NCBI GenBank assembly: GCA_020446675.1
Contig: JAGREE010000010.1
Location: 51,122 to 115,121, forward strand
Direction of reading: 5' to 3'
Length of the DNA: 64,000 nt
Source of the DNA: Alphaproteobacteria bacterium
Lineage (GTDB): Bacteria > Pseudomonadota > Alphaproteobacteria > Sphingomonadales > Emcibacteraceae
The position numbers and the translations under genes were made by a program. The notes beneath the pieces were generated by a model. That model worked only from the letters and a program-made list of their open reading frames with translations, was not told the DNA's origin and did not search any database. Of the stretch, positions 56,074-64,000 are shown one piece after another. Numbering within the stretch: position 1 is the first letter of the stretch; the number at the start of each line of letters is the position of its first letter.

Positions 56074-57222
56074 ATGGTCAGATCATTTACCTGCTATTTT
56101 CTTTTCTGCATTATTTTTTCTCTGAATGCGGTTTGGGCGCAGGAACATCCGGAAATTGACCGGGAGATGAATGAAGCCCTAATTAATATAGTTGCACATT
56201 CAGTTCCGGGTATATCTGTTGCCGTCGCCAATAAAAATGGTGTTATCTGGTCTGGGGCCGCTGGATTTTCCAACATAGACGATGGTGTAACGCTCTCTCA
56301 ATCACATTTATTGGGGATCGGTGATATCACCAATCAGTTTATCGGAACTATCCTTTTGCAAATGGAGCAGGAAGGGGTCGTAAACTTAAACGCTACTCCC
56401 AAATCAATATTGGGTGATGTTGTTGCGAATATTGAGAATGCCGATACAGCAAGCCTTTACCAACTTTTGAATAATACAAGCGGGATTTATTCATGGTCCG
56501 ACGATGAAGACTGGGCCAGAAGGGGGCGCGGTATTCAGCTTAACCCCCATTATCAATGGCGCCGGGACGAAGTGCTGCAATATATAACGAAAGACCTCCA
56601 TCAGGCTCTCAGCATACCTGGTGAGATGCGCCACTATTCAAAAAGCAATTATACAATTCTCGGCTTAATAATTGAAAAAATTACTGGTGGGCCACTTGAA
56701 CTGGAAGTCAGAAACCGGATTCTCGCTCCCTTAAAGCTTACACACACTTATTATGATACATATGAGATATTACCGCAGGGCGGGCTTGCCGGGAGCTATC
56801 ATCTGGGCACCAATCAGTTTATTTCTAAGGTGGGCATCAATGCGGATTTTGAAACTGAATCCAATTTATTCATAAATACTTCTGGAACAAGCTTATCATC
56901 AGAAGGGCTTGCTGGCGGCATGGTTACCACACCCCGTGAACTGGCGATTTTTGCTTCAGCCCTTTGGAACGGAAAAATCATCAATGAAAAGGATCTGACC
57001 ACTATCTTACCGGAAAAAATTAATGGCCATACCGGTATTCACAGTGAAATTCTGGGTTTCACAGCTGATATAAGAAAAATAGAAAATAGCGATATTATCA
57101 TAGTCTCAATGATTAATCTGGGGGCGGTTAATTCAGGGAAAAGCCCGATGAAAGACTATTTGGACAGCTATATGGATAAAATTCTGCTCCCAATCGCTAA
57201 AAAATATGCGTCAGTAAAATAA
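56074..57222 (+). CDS. Secreted serine-hydrolase (beta-lactamase-like) homologue with a lost SxxK motif
   Basis: The 382-residue product starts MVRSFTCYFLFCIIF and has a signal peptide ending about VWA; earlier in-frame ATGs at 56035 and 56041 overlap the peptidase gene and are less likely. The fold is that of class C-type beta-lactamases/DD-peptidases: YSKSNYTILGLIIEKITG matches the second motif. The first motif, where SxxK is expected, reads DITN (Asp84-Asn87), so both catalytic residues are absent. It is probably not a normal hydrolase; a binding or regulatory role is inference. Confidence 0.85.
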   Translation: MVRSFTCYFLFCIIFSLNAVWAQEHPEIDREMNEALINIVAHSVPGISVAVANKNGVIWSGAAGFSNIDDGVTLSQSHLLGIGDITNQFIGTILLQMEQEGVVNLNATPKSILGDVVANIENADTASLYQLLNNTSGIYSWSDDEDWARRGRGIQLNPHYQWRRDEVLQYITKDLHQALSIPGEMRHYSKSNYTILGLIIEKITGGPLELEVRNRILAPLKLTHTYYDTYEILPQGGLAGSYHLGTNQFISKVGINADFETESNLFINTSGTSLSSEGLAGGMVTTPRELAIFASALWNGKIINEKDLTTILPEKINGHTGIHSEILGFTADIRKIENSDIIIVSMINLGAVNSGKSPMKDYLDSYMDKILLPIAKKYASVK

Positions 57223-57264
57223 ATATGCTAAACAGGCGCAAATTAAATCAGTCAGGATCAGAAA

Positions 57265-58311
57265 ATGACCGCAAGCAAAAAAATTACCCTTACCAGACCG
57301 GATGATTGGCACCTTCATGTTCGTGACGGCGAAATTTTAAGCTCCGTTCTGGAAGACACCGCCAAAAGATTCTCGCGGGCCATTATTATGCCGAACCTTG
57401 CTGACCCGGTCACAAATACTGAGAAAGCGGAACAGTACCGCGAGCGGATAATAAACGCCCTTCCAAATGACTATAAACTTACCTTTGAACCGTTAATGAC
57501 CCTTTATCTGACAAACAGGACATCGACTGCAGAAATCAGAAAAGCCTGGGACAGCGGGTTTATACATGCTGTTAAATGGTATCCCGCAGGGGCGACGACC
57601 AATTCAGACAAAGGTGTGAGCGACATTGTTGCCTGCTATGATGTGCTTGAGGTAATGGCTGAAATCGGAATGCCCCTACTAGTTCACGGTGAAGTGACCG
57701 ACCCGACAGTAGATGTGTTTGACCGAGAAAAAACCTTCATTGATCAGTTTCTCAGTGGCATTATTAAAAATTTCCCCACCCTTAAAGTCGTTTTTGAACA
57801 TATCACCACTGAACATGCCGTTCAGTTTGTTAAAGACGCACCCGCATATGTTGGGGCCACCATTACCGCTCATCATATGCTTCTTAACAGGAATGCGCTT
57901 TTTACAGGGGGTATTCGGCCACATCATTATTGCCTTCCGGTATTAAAAAGAGAGAATCATAGAAAAGCTCTGATTGAAGCAGCGACAAGTGGCAACAAAA
58001 AATTCTTCCTTGGTACGGACAGTGCGCCACATAGCCAAAAAGCCAAGGAAAATGCCTGTGGCTGTGCTGGAATATATTCCTCACACGGCGGCATAGAATT
58101 TTATGCAGAAATCTTCGATAAGGCTGGCGCTCTTGATAAGCTCGAGGCTTTTGCCAGTTTTCATGGTCCGGATTTTTATGGCCTGCCAAGAAACCGGGAT
58201 AAGATCACCCTTTCACGGAAACAGTCCCCTATACCGGAGACTGTCCCGTTTGGTAATGAAAGCTGTGTACCTTTACGCGCCGGCGGCACGCTCGAATGGG
58301 TAATTGACTAG
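57265..58311 (+). CDS. pyrC: Dihydroorotase (class II)
   Basis: The enzyme closes carbamoyl-aspartate to dihydroorotate in pyrimidine synthesis. The 348-residue chain has the metal-binding HLHVRDGE, the carbamylated lysine in AVKWYPAGATTNS, and GTDSAPHSQKAKE with the catalytic aspartate. It follows the serine-hydrolase homologue by 42 nt and overlaps the convergent serine-hydrolase lipoprotein by 4 nt. Confidence 0.96.
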   Translation: MTASKKITLTRPDDWHLHVRDGEILSSVLEDTAKRFSRAIIMPNLADPVTNTEKAEQYRERIINALPNDYKLTFEPLMTLYLTNRTSTAEIRKAWDSGFIHAVKWYPAGATTNSDKGVSDIVACYDVLEVMAEIGMPLLVHGEVTDPTVDVFDREKTFIDQFLSGIIKNFPTLKVVFEHITTEHAVQFVKDAPAYVGATITAHHMLLNRNALFTGGIRPHHYCLPVLKRENHRKALIEAATSGNKKFFLGTDSAPHSQKAKENACGCAGIYSSHGGIEFYAEIFDKAGALDKLEAFASFHGPDFYGLPRNRDKITLSRKQSPIPETVPFGNESCVPLRAGGTLEWVID

Positions 58312-59402
58312 AAGAATAAATCTACAATCCCATGCGCATAGGCCATGCTGCTGAATTCATCACCATCATCACGGTTTCTGAGAACCACCAATGAGAAATT
58401 CTTTGAAGGAATCCTGTAAAAGATATTTCTAAACCCGATAGAGCTGCCGGTATGATAAATAATATCCATACCTTTATAGGTTTCCAGACGCCAGCCAAAC
58501 CCGTAATTCATAAATTTGCCATCGTTGGTTTTGTAGTTTGTAAACGCCATATCAAGATATTTCTGACCGAGCAGCTGGTTAGTATAAAGTGACTGATCCC
58601 ATTTATACATATCTTCAAGATTAGTATAAATTCCACCATCCCCGAGTACAGCACTGGTCGGGCTCTGGTCCGTTCTGATAACATTCCCATCTGCTTCAAT
58701 GGTATAACCATAAGCGCGATTGGGAACCTCATTTATGCCATTCTCATAGGCAAGCGTACTATCCATATGTAGTGGATCGAAAATATTTTTTTTCAGATAA
58801 TCACGAAATGGTTCACCTGTAATTTTCTCTAGAATTTGGGTCAAAATAGCATATCCGGTATTACTATACTGGTGCTTCTCACCAACAGCAAAATAGGCGC
58901 TGTCTACACCTTCCATAATATCAAGAACGTCCTTATCCTTTAACTGACGGGTCATTCCTTCAGGGATCAGTTCCTCATAATCCTGAAGACCGGATGTATG
59001 ATTAAGAATATTTTTCACAGTTATGGTTTTACCATAATCAGGAAATTCAGGAAAAATATCCGTCAAGGTCGTCTCAAGAGTAAGCTGGCCTCTTTCAATA
59101 AGCTGCAAAATGCTCATGGACGTAAATTCCTTGGTCACAGAAGCTAGTCGAAAATCAGATTTCGGCGTTACCGGAATGTTTTCTTCCAGATTGGCCATGC
59201 CATAGCCTTTCTGAAAAATTACTTTCCCGTCCTGAATAATCATTACGGCAGCGCCCGGTTTATCAGCACCTTCATAATCGGCGAAAATTTTGTCAACTTC
59301 TTTGAATTTCTGGTCCAGAGCATTCTCTCCACCATCCATCGATTTCTCAGAGCTGCAAGACATAAGCAATCCCATCACCGCTAATACTATCATTTTTTTC
59401 AT
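58308..59402 (-). CDS. Lipoprotein serine hydrolase (beta-lactamase / DD-peptidase family)
   Basis: The 364-residue protein has a lipoprotein signal with lipobox LMSC (Cys16), then a class C-like domain with intact SxxK (SVTK at 88-91), YSNTGY as second motif, and HTG near the end as third motif (YHTGSSIG). It is likely anchored in a membrane facing the periplasm. The gene ends the run LysE-type exporter - aminotransferase - dapF - this gene, 13 nt after dapF. Confidence 0.88.
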   Translation of the reverse strand: MKKMIVLAVMGLLMSCSSEKSMDGGENALDQKFKEVDKIFADYEGADKPGAAVMIIQDGKVIFQKGYGMANLEENIPVTPKSDFRLASVTKEFTSMSILQLIERGQLTLETTLTDIFPEFPDYGKTITVKNILNHTSGLQDYEELIPEGMTRQLKDKDVLDIMEGVDSAYFAVGEKHQYSNTGYAILTQILEKITGEPFRDYLKKNIFDPLHMDSTLAYENGINEVPNRAYGYTIEADGNVIRTDQSPTSAVLGDGGIYTNLEDMYKWDQSLYTNQLLGQKYLDMAFTNYKTNDGKFMNYGFGWRLETYKGMDIIYHTGSSIGFRNIFYRIPSKNFSLVVLRNRDDGDEFSSMAYAHGIVDLFF

Positions 59403-59415
59403 AATCTATTTCCCT

Positions 59416-60267
59416 TTATCCCGGTAAATAACCGCTGTAACAAAATTCTGCTGGTCCCGACATGATTGGCGAAACCTCATCCTTATAAGTAATTTTAAGT
59501 GTCCCGCCTGGCATATTAACATATGCATAATCGGAACGGATTAGCCCACGGGCGCGGGCCGCAGCAACCACTGCACAGGAGCCACTGCCACAGGCCATTG
59601 TCAACATTCCCGGTCTTTCCCAGACCTGAAACTTAATATGTGTATCATCAATTATTTCTGCGACGCCAATATTGGCAGATTCTGACAGCAATGAATTGGT
59701 AGCAATTTCCGCCCCTGCCTTAGGAATATTAATGGCATCAAAATCTTCAACAAAGAATACCAAGTGTGGGTTGGCCACATTCACCGCAACACCATCCTGA
59801 AGACCACCGCTTTTTAGGTCAATATGTAAAGTATCAGAAGGTTTTGATAATGGTATTTTATCCCAGTCAAAAGAAATTTTTCCCATTTCAACACTAATAT
59901 TTTCACCGTCTCGTTTGCAGGCGAGTATTTCAAAGTTTACCTCAATCCCAAATTCATCAAGCCCAGATTCTTCAAATAGCAATAGCGCTACACAACGTGT
60001 AGCATTGCCGCAGGCTTCGGCTTCCGTTCCATCGGGATTATAAATACGCGCTCTTGCATAGGCCCCTTTGCCATGCTCTGTCACGGGCTCAATTACCATA
60101 AGCTGCTCTGCGCCAATACCCGTTCCTATATCACAGATATGCCTGATTTCTTGCTCTGACGGCTTAAACGGCATTGTACGCCCATCAACAATCACAAAAT
60201 GGTTCTGCAAGCCCTGCATTTTCAAAAATGGACGGCCCTGTGGTACTATATTAAACCAGTCTTTCAT
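59416..60267 (-). CDS. dapF: Diaminopimelate epimerase
   Basis: DapF makes meso-diaminopimelate for peptidoglycan and lysine. The 283 residues have both active-site cysteines: Cys86 in EACGNATRC and Cys226 in ACGSGSCA, with ERPG before the second. The N-terminus (MKDWFNIVPQGRPF) is about 15 residues longer than in many homologues. It lies 10 nt after the aminotransferase gene. Confidence 0.96.
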   Translation of the reverse strand: MKDWFNIVPQGRPFLKMQGLQNHFVIVDGRTMPFKPSEQEIRHICDIGTGIGAEQLMVIEPVTEHGKGAYARARIYNPDGTEAEACGNATRCVALLLFEESGLDEFGIEVNFEILACKRDGENISVEMGKISFDWDKIPLSKPSDTLHIDLKSGGLQDGVAVNVANPHLVFFVEDFDAINIPKAGAEIATNSLLSESANIGVAEIIDDTHIKFQVWERPGMLTMACGSGSCAVVAAARARGLIRSDYAYVNMPGGTLKITYKDEVSPIMSGPAEFCYSGYLPG

Positions 60268-60277
60268 TTTTTATCTT

Positions 60278-61477
60278 TTAAGTATTAAAAAGTGATGCAA
60301 CAGCATCTGTCACATAATCAATATTATCTTCCGTCAGGCCGGCCATATTCACCCGGCCACTTGCCATCATAAAAATACTATGATCCTTAATCAGCGATTG
60401 AATTTGCTCAGGTGTTAATGTCAGAAATGAAAACATCCCATTCTGCTCGGCAATATAGCCAAATCCGCTATTGGGGGCCTTTGCAGCCATCTTTTCGGCA
60501 AATAATCTTCTCATTTTTTTAACTCGACTGCGCATTTCGTCAACTTCTTTACGCCATTCTGCCTGAAGTTCCTTGTCACCCAGAATATGAGCGACCACCG
60601 CTGCTCCATGATCTGGCGGCATTGAATATATACTTCTTACAGTCATTAACATATGTGATGCGTTTATCTTATTGAGTTCATCCGACGAGGAAACCAATGT
60701 AATTGCGCCGGCGCGGTCTCTGTACATCGCGAAATTTTTCGAAAATGAACTGGCAATAAGAACTTCCGGTAATTTCTCGCTCATCATTCGCACGGCATAA
60801 GCATCTTCATCAATCCCATTTGCAAATCCCTGATAGGCGATATCAATGAACGGGACCAGTGCCCGTTCTTTCATAAAAACGGCAAGCTCGTCCCATTGCT
60901 CTTTTGTCAGATCAGCCCCGGACGCATTATGACAGCATCCATGAAGGATAATAACATCACCTGCAGTTGCCTGCCCAAAATCCTCCATCATTTCATCATA
61001 AAGAAATTCGCCTTTCTTCGTATCATAATAACGATATGACTTTGCTTTAAGGCCTACGCTGCGCGCAATACTATGATGATTTGGCCAGGTCGGATCTGAA
61101 ATCCACAATGTTGTGTCCGGTTTGCAGATTTTAATAAAATCAGCACCAATACGGATGCCGCCTGTGCCGCCAGGCGCCTGGATCGTTGTTACACGACCTT
61201 GCTTGATCGCCGGATGCATTTCCCCGAGCAGGAGTTTTTGAACTTCCCGATTATAGTCCGGGTTACCGGCTGGTGATAGATACTCTTTTGTTTTTTGGTT
61301 CGTTACCAGATATTGTTCAGCTTTTTTAACGGTTTTTAGAATTGCCGTTTCTCCGGCCGCATTTTTATAGACACCCACGCCCAAATCAACTTTATTCGGG
61401 TTTGTGCAAGCGCGGTACATTGTGGAAACAAGCAGGATAGGATCATCGCCTACTTCTGATAAACCACTGAAAATCAT
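60278..61477 (-). CDS. Aspartate/aromatic aminotransferase (class I)
   Basis: The PLP enzyme of the AspC/TyrB group has 399 residues, begins FSGLSEVGDDPILLV, and carries the PLP lysine Lys247 in SSFSKNFAMYRDR. Its close relation to the AspC/TyrB branch is unusual for alphaproteobacteria, which often use other aminotransferases, but I cannot tell aspartate from aromatic specificity. It follows the LysE-type gene by 28 nt. Confidence 0.92.
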   Translation of the reverse strand: MIFSGLSEVGDDPILLVSTMYRACTNPNKVDLGVGVYKNAAGETAILKTVKKAEQYLVTNQKTKEYLSPAGNPDYNREVQKLLLGEMHPAIKQGRVTTIQAPGGTGGIRIGADFIKICKPDTTLWISDPTWPNHHSIARSVGLKAKSYRYYDTKKGEFLYDEMMEDFGQATAGDVIILHGCCHNASGADLTKEQWDELAVFMKERALVPFIDIAYQGFANGIDEDAYAVRMMSEKLPEVLIASSFSKNFAMYRDRAGAITLVSSSDELNKINASHMLMTVRSIYSMPPDHGAAVVAHILGDKELQAEWRKEVDEMRSRVKKMRRLFAEKMAAKAPNSGFGYIAEQNGMFSFLTLTPEQIQSLIKDHSIFMMASGRVNMAGLTEDNIDYVTDAVASLFNT

Positions 61478-61505
61478 TCTTTATATTCCTTATTTCTTTG
61501 TGCTG

Positions 61506-62135
61506 TCATTTTTCAGAAATGGCAAGATTAACCCCAAGCCCCATCAGGGTGGATCCCGATACCCATCTCATAACTTTTTGTGTTTTTTGCGATCTTTTAA
61601 GCCCGTTGATGACTTTTGCGGTCAGAAAAATCACAGCAATATCAACAAGCGAAAAGAGTATATTATCAATTGTCCCCAGTATGATGAACTGTAACCACAG
61701 CGGATACGGTGCCGTCGGATCAACAAATTGCGGTAAAAAGGCTATATAAAATATGATTACCTTGGGGTTTAAAACTTCGACCATCATACTATCAAAAAAT
61801 ACTTTTTTGCTCATACTGCTTTTAACATGAGGCAGCTCCCCCACATCCAGTTTTCCGCGAATGATCCCTATTCCCAGCCAGACAAGATAGAGGGCACCGC
61901 AAATTTTTAATGTCATATAAGCAAGTGGCGCATGAATAAATATTGCTGATAGTCCTGCCGCAGCCGCAATAATATGTACAAGTCCCCCAATATGGATACC
62001 AAAGGCTGCATATGCACCACCGCGCTTACCCTTGCTCATGGTCTGAGCAGCCGTATAAAGAATAGCCGGACCGGGAATTAAAGCAAAAATTACCGCGGCT
62101 ATGAAAAATGGGATAAGTTGTTCAATTGATGGCAT
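61506..62135 (-). CDS. LysE/RhtB-family amino-acid exporter
   Basis: The membrane protein of 209 residues starts at MPSIEQLIPFFIAA, where GGAG lies before the ATG; an upstream ATG adds five residues. It has six hydrophobic segments and the family pattern FALIPGPAILYTAAQTMSKGKRGG. The exported amino acid is unknown. The gene starts the reverse run with the aminotransferase, dapF and the serine hydrolase. Confidence 0.88.
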   Translation of the reverse strand: MPSIEQLIPFFIAAVIFALIPGPAILYTAAQTMSKGKRGGAYAAFGIHIGGLVHIIAAAAGLSAIFIHAPLAYMTLKICGALYLVWLGIGIIRGKLDVGELPHVKSSMSKKVFFDSMMVEVLNPKVIIFYIAFLPQFVDPTAPYPLWLQFIILGTIDNILFSLVDIAVIFLTAKVINGLKRSQKTQKVMRWVSGSTLMGLGVNLAISEK

Positions 62136-62196
62136 TTTGAAGCACTCCATGCAAAATTGATTTTTAGTTAAACCATATTTATTCGAACATGCCTAT

Positions 62197-62235
62197 AAAA
62201 AAATGCGGCCGGATTAAAATGATCCGACCGCATTT
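62197..62235 (-). terminator. Intrinsic terminator of the TcyP-like gene
   Basis: On the reverse strand AAATGCGGTCGGAT pairs with ATCCGGCCGCATTT (one G-U pair) and is followed by a T run. It lies 20 nt after the stop of the symporter gene. Confidence 0.88.
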
Positions 62236-62255
62236 AATTGATTTTATAGTATTAA

Positions 62256-63626
62256 TTATTCAGCTGGCTGTTGCACAGCATCTGATTCTGCAATTTTGAC
62301 AAATCTGCTGGTGATCACACCTGCTGTCATCGCACCATTTACATTTAAGGCTGTTCGGGCCATATCAATAAGAGGTTCAATGGAAATCAGCAAAGCAACA
62401 ATTTCCACCGGAAGTCCCATTGCCGGCAACACAATCAAAGCGGCAAATGTTGCACCGCCCCCAACCCCGGCCACACCAAAGGAACTGATTGTTACGATCA
62501 TCACCAGTGTCGCAAGGAATTGAAAATCAACGGGCACACCGACCGTTGGTGCAACCATGACAGCTAGCATTGTCGGATATATTCCGGCACACCCATTCTG
62601 ACCAATAGTCGCGCCAAACGTGGCGGCAATATTGGCTATAGACTTCGGAACACCCAGTTTGGTAACCTGGGCATCAACATTGAGCGGAATACACGCGGCA
62701 GAGCTTCTGGAAGTGAAAGCGAATGTCAGAACTGGAAATACGCCGGTAAAGAATTTTTTCGGGCTAAATCCAGTAAGACTAAGCAATACACCATGAATGA
62801 CAAACATAATGCCAATTGCAACATATGATGCCACAATGAATTTTGCCAATGAAAGAATATCCGCAAGGCTTGAGCTGGCAACAACCCTTATCATTAAGGC
62901 CATAACACCATAAGGTGTAAAAGACATGATCATTCTGACAAGTTGCATAATAATTGACTGGGCAACATCAACAAAATGAAGGAAGGATTGCTTATGATCC
63001 TCGTTTTCTTTCATTGATCTTAACCCTGCCACACCAAACAGAATAGCAAAAATCACAACTGAAATGATTGAAAGTGGTCTGGCACCAGCCAAATCAGAAA
63101 ATATATTCCTTGGAATAAAGGAAACCAGCATTGACGCGATGCTGAGGTCTGAAACATCTCCCAAACGCCCCTGCAATGCTTGTGCCCGGGCTGCTTCACG
63201 AGTACCGCTGACAAGTCCTTCGGCCGTTAAACCAAAAATATCTGTGATCCCAATAGCCACTATGGAAGCGATCATTGTTGTAAATACAAGAACGGCAACA
63301 ACAGACCCTCCTATTTTTCCGAGAGAGGCGACCTCATCAATACGGACCACCGCCGCAATCATTGAAATCAGAATAAGCGGCATAATGATCATATAAAGCA
63401 GTCTTATATAACCGTTGGCGATAACATTGGTCCATTCCAAAGTACCCTTAATAGTATCTGCGTCACTACCAGAATAAAGCAGTTGGAGCGCAAAACCGAA
63501 AATAACTCCCGCAGCCAGTCCCATAAGCACTTTCCGCGACAGCTTCATATCCCCCTTGCTGAATTTTGCGAGCAAAATCATAAGTCCCACAAACACAGCC
63601 AGATTAACAATTACCGTAATCGACAT
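62256..63626 (-). CDS. tcyP: L-cystine/dicarboxylate:cation symporter (TcyP-like)
   Basis: The 456-residue membrane protein belongs to the DAACS family and resembles E. coli TcyP (YdjN) along its length: LMGLAAGVIFGFAL, IFGLTAEGLVSGT, FTSRSSAACIPLNVDAQ, FGATIGQNGCAGIYP and GVAGVGGGATFAALIVLPAMGLP. These positions form the hairpin loops and cation site. L-cystine import is likely but the substrate is inferred from similarity. A palindrome at 63723-63735 lies about 100 nt upstream. Confidence 0.9.
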   Translation of the reverse strand: MSITVIVNLAVFVGLMILLAKFSKGDMKLSRKVLMGLAAGVIFGFALQLLYSGSDADTIKGTLEWTNVIANGYIRLLYMIIMPLILISMIAAVVRIDEVASLGKIGGSVVAVLVFTTMIASIVAIGITDIFGLTAEGLVSGTREAARAQALQGRLGDVSDLSIASMLVSFIPRNIFSDLAGARPLSIISVVIFAILFGVAGLRSMKENEDHKQSFLHFVDVAQSIIMQLVRMIMSFTPYGVMALMIRVVASSSLADILSLAKFIVASYVAIGIMFVIHGVLLSLTGFSPKKFFTGVFPVLTFAFTSRSSAACIPLNVDAQVTKLGVPKSIANIAATFGATIGQNGCAGIYPTMLAVMVAPTVGVPVDFQFLATLVMIVTISSFGVAGVGGGATFAALIVLPAMGLPVEIVALLISIEPLIDMARTALNVNGAMTAGVITSRFVKIAESDAVQQPAE

Positions 63627-64000
63627 AAATTAATTCCCTTCGAGCAAACAGCGCAGAAATTAAGCGCATTAGTCCCCAATATTACAAATTTGAAAATCCC
63701 CATCTCCAATAGTGTATTTAAGTCTATCCGATAGAGAAGTAAATAGTCAATTTAAAATATTATTCTTAAAAATTAAAAATATTAGTAAAAATTTTCTTTA
63801 TGTTTGTTTTATTAAAATTAAATACTAGTATTTTGCTCTTAGTGTAATAATTTTTCTTTTGTTAATATGTAAATTAGCAAATTAATTCATGATCAGTGCT
63901 CAACATGAGCTTTTAGACCTTATAATTCCTGCACTATTTACCTTACCAATTTGCTGGGATATAGTAATTCACATATATATATAATGCTCATCCGAAGGGG
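63627..64000. other. Gene-free AT-rich region at the right edge
   Basis: 374 nt upstream of the symporter gene. It has no ORF of note; frames near 63889 close after about 30 codons. The first 150 nt should hold the tcyP promoter. One short perfect palindrome, TCTATC-C-GATAGA (63723-63735), could be an operator. Beyond 63760 the sequence is very AT-rich with no clear signal. Confidence 0.6.
63723..63735. promoter_or_regulatory. Small palindrome upstream of tcyP
   Basis: TCTATC and GATAGA form a perfect 6-1-6 inverted repeat about 97 nt before the ATG. A sulfur- or cysteine-responsive repressor site is possible, but I know of no matching motif. Confidence 0.25.

Overview
The window is chromosomal DNA of an alphaproteobacterium of moderately low GC. 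Evidence seen in the sequence: the gene order zapE-mdh-sucC-sucD-sucA-sucB-lpd on one strand; an aldolase/transaldolase-DUF484-xerC run next to priA; a class I lysyl-tRNA synthetase; a ProXp-ala type deacylase beside a CxxC thioredoxin-TPR protein; and a soluble NAD-type formate dehydrogenase fdsGBA. All of these are familiar in Alphaproteobacteria. I cannot name a genus. No prophage, insertion sequence, CRISPR array or rRNA was found; the only tRNA is tRNA-Gly(GCC).

Layout. 1-5.3 kb: the end of an unknown gene, priA, and an operon of aldolase, DUF484 and xerC. 5.3-11 kb: an accessory-looking stretch with a 66-aa polyampholyte ORF, a methyltransferase/ATP-grasp fusion protein, a P-type ATPase with unusual ion-site motifs and an HdeD-like membrane protein. 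11-21.3 kb: the TCA block. 21.4-22.5 kb: two tandem paralogous small unknown proteins and an L,D-transpeptidase-like protein without a signal peptide. 22.5-26.2 kb: phage-shock genes pspABC behind a good sigma-54 promoter, divergent from pspF, which is followed at 9 nt by a phosphofructokinase gene. 26.2-30 kb: tRNA-Gly, then ProXp-ala, CnoX-like thioredoxin, a LON-domain protein and a Trm112-like protein, then a UbiH-family hydroxylase. 30-37 kb: an ammonium transporter, ftsK, lolA, a predicted small RNA, an unknown protein and xthA.

36.6-40 kb: an orphan response regulator, a PTPS/QueD-like protein and a pterin-reductase-like SDR, divergent from ribA. 39.8-47.4 kb: a tightly packed formaldehyde-to-CO2 operon, adhC-fghA-fdsG-fdsB-fdsA, with a DMT-type transporter as its apparent last gene. 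47.5-57 kb: a DinG-family iron-sulfur helicase with a probable decayed exonuclease domain, lysyl-tRNA synthetase, a lone sugar transferase, arfB, an M16 peptidase and a serine-hydrolase homologue that has lost its SxxK motif. 57-63.6 kb: pyrC, then a reverse-strand run LysE-type exporter - aminotransferase - dapF - lipoprotein serine hydrolase, then a TcyP-like symporter.

The window is mostly housekeeping. The best candidates for something undescribed are the three-hairpin RNA gene at about 34960-35101, the methyltransferase/ATP-grasp fusion, the paired small proteins at 21.4-21.9 kb, and the pseudo-beta-lactamase behind the M16 peptidase.
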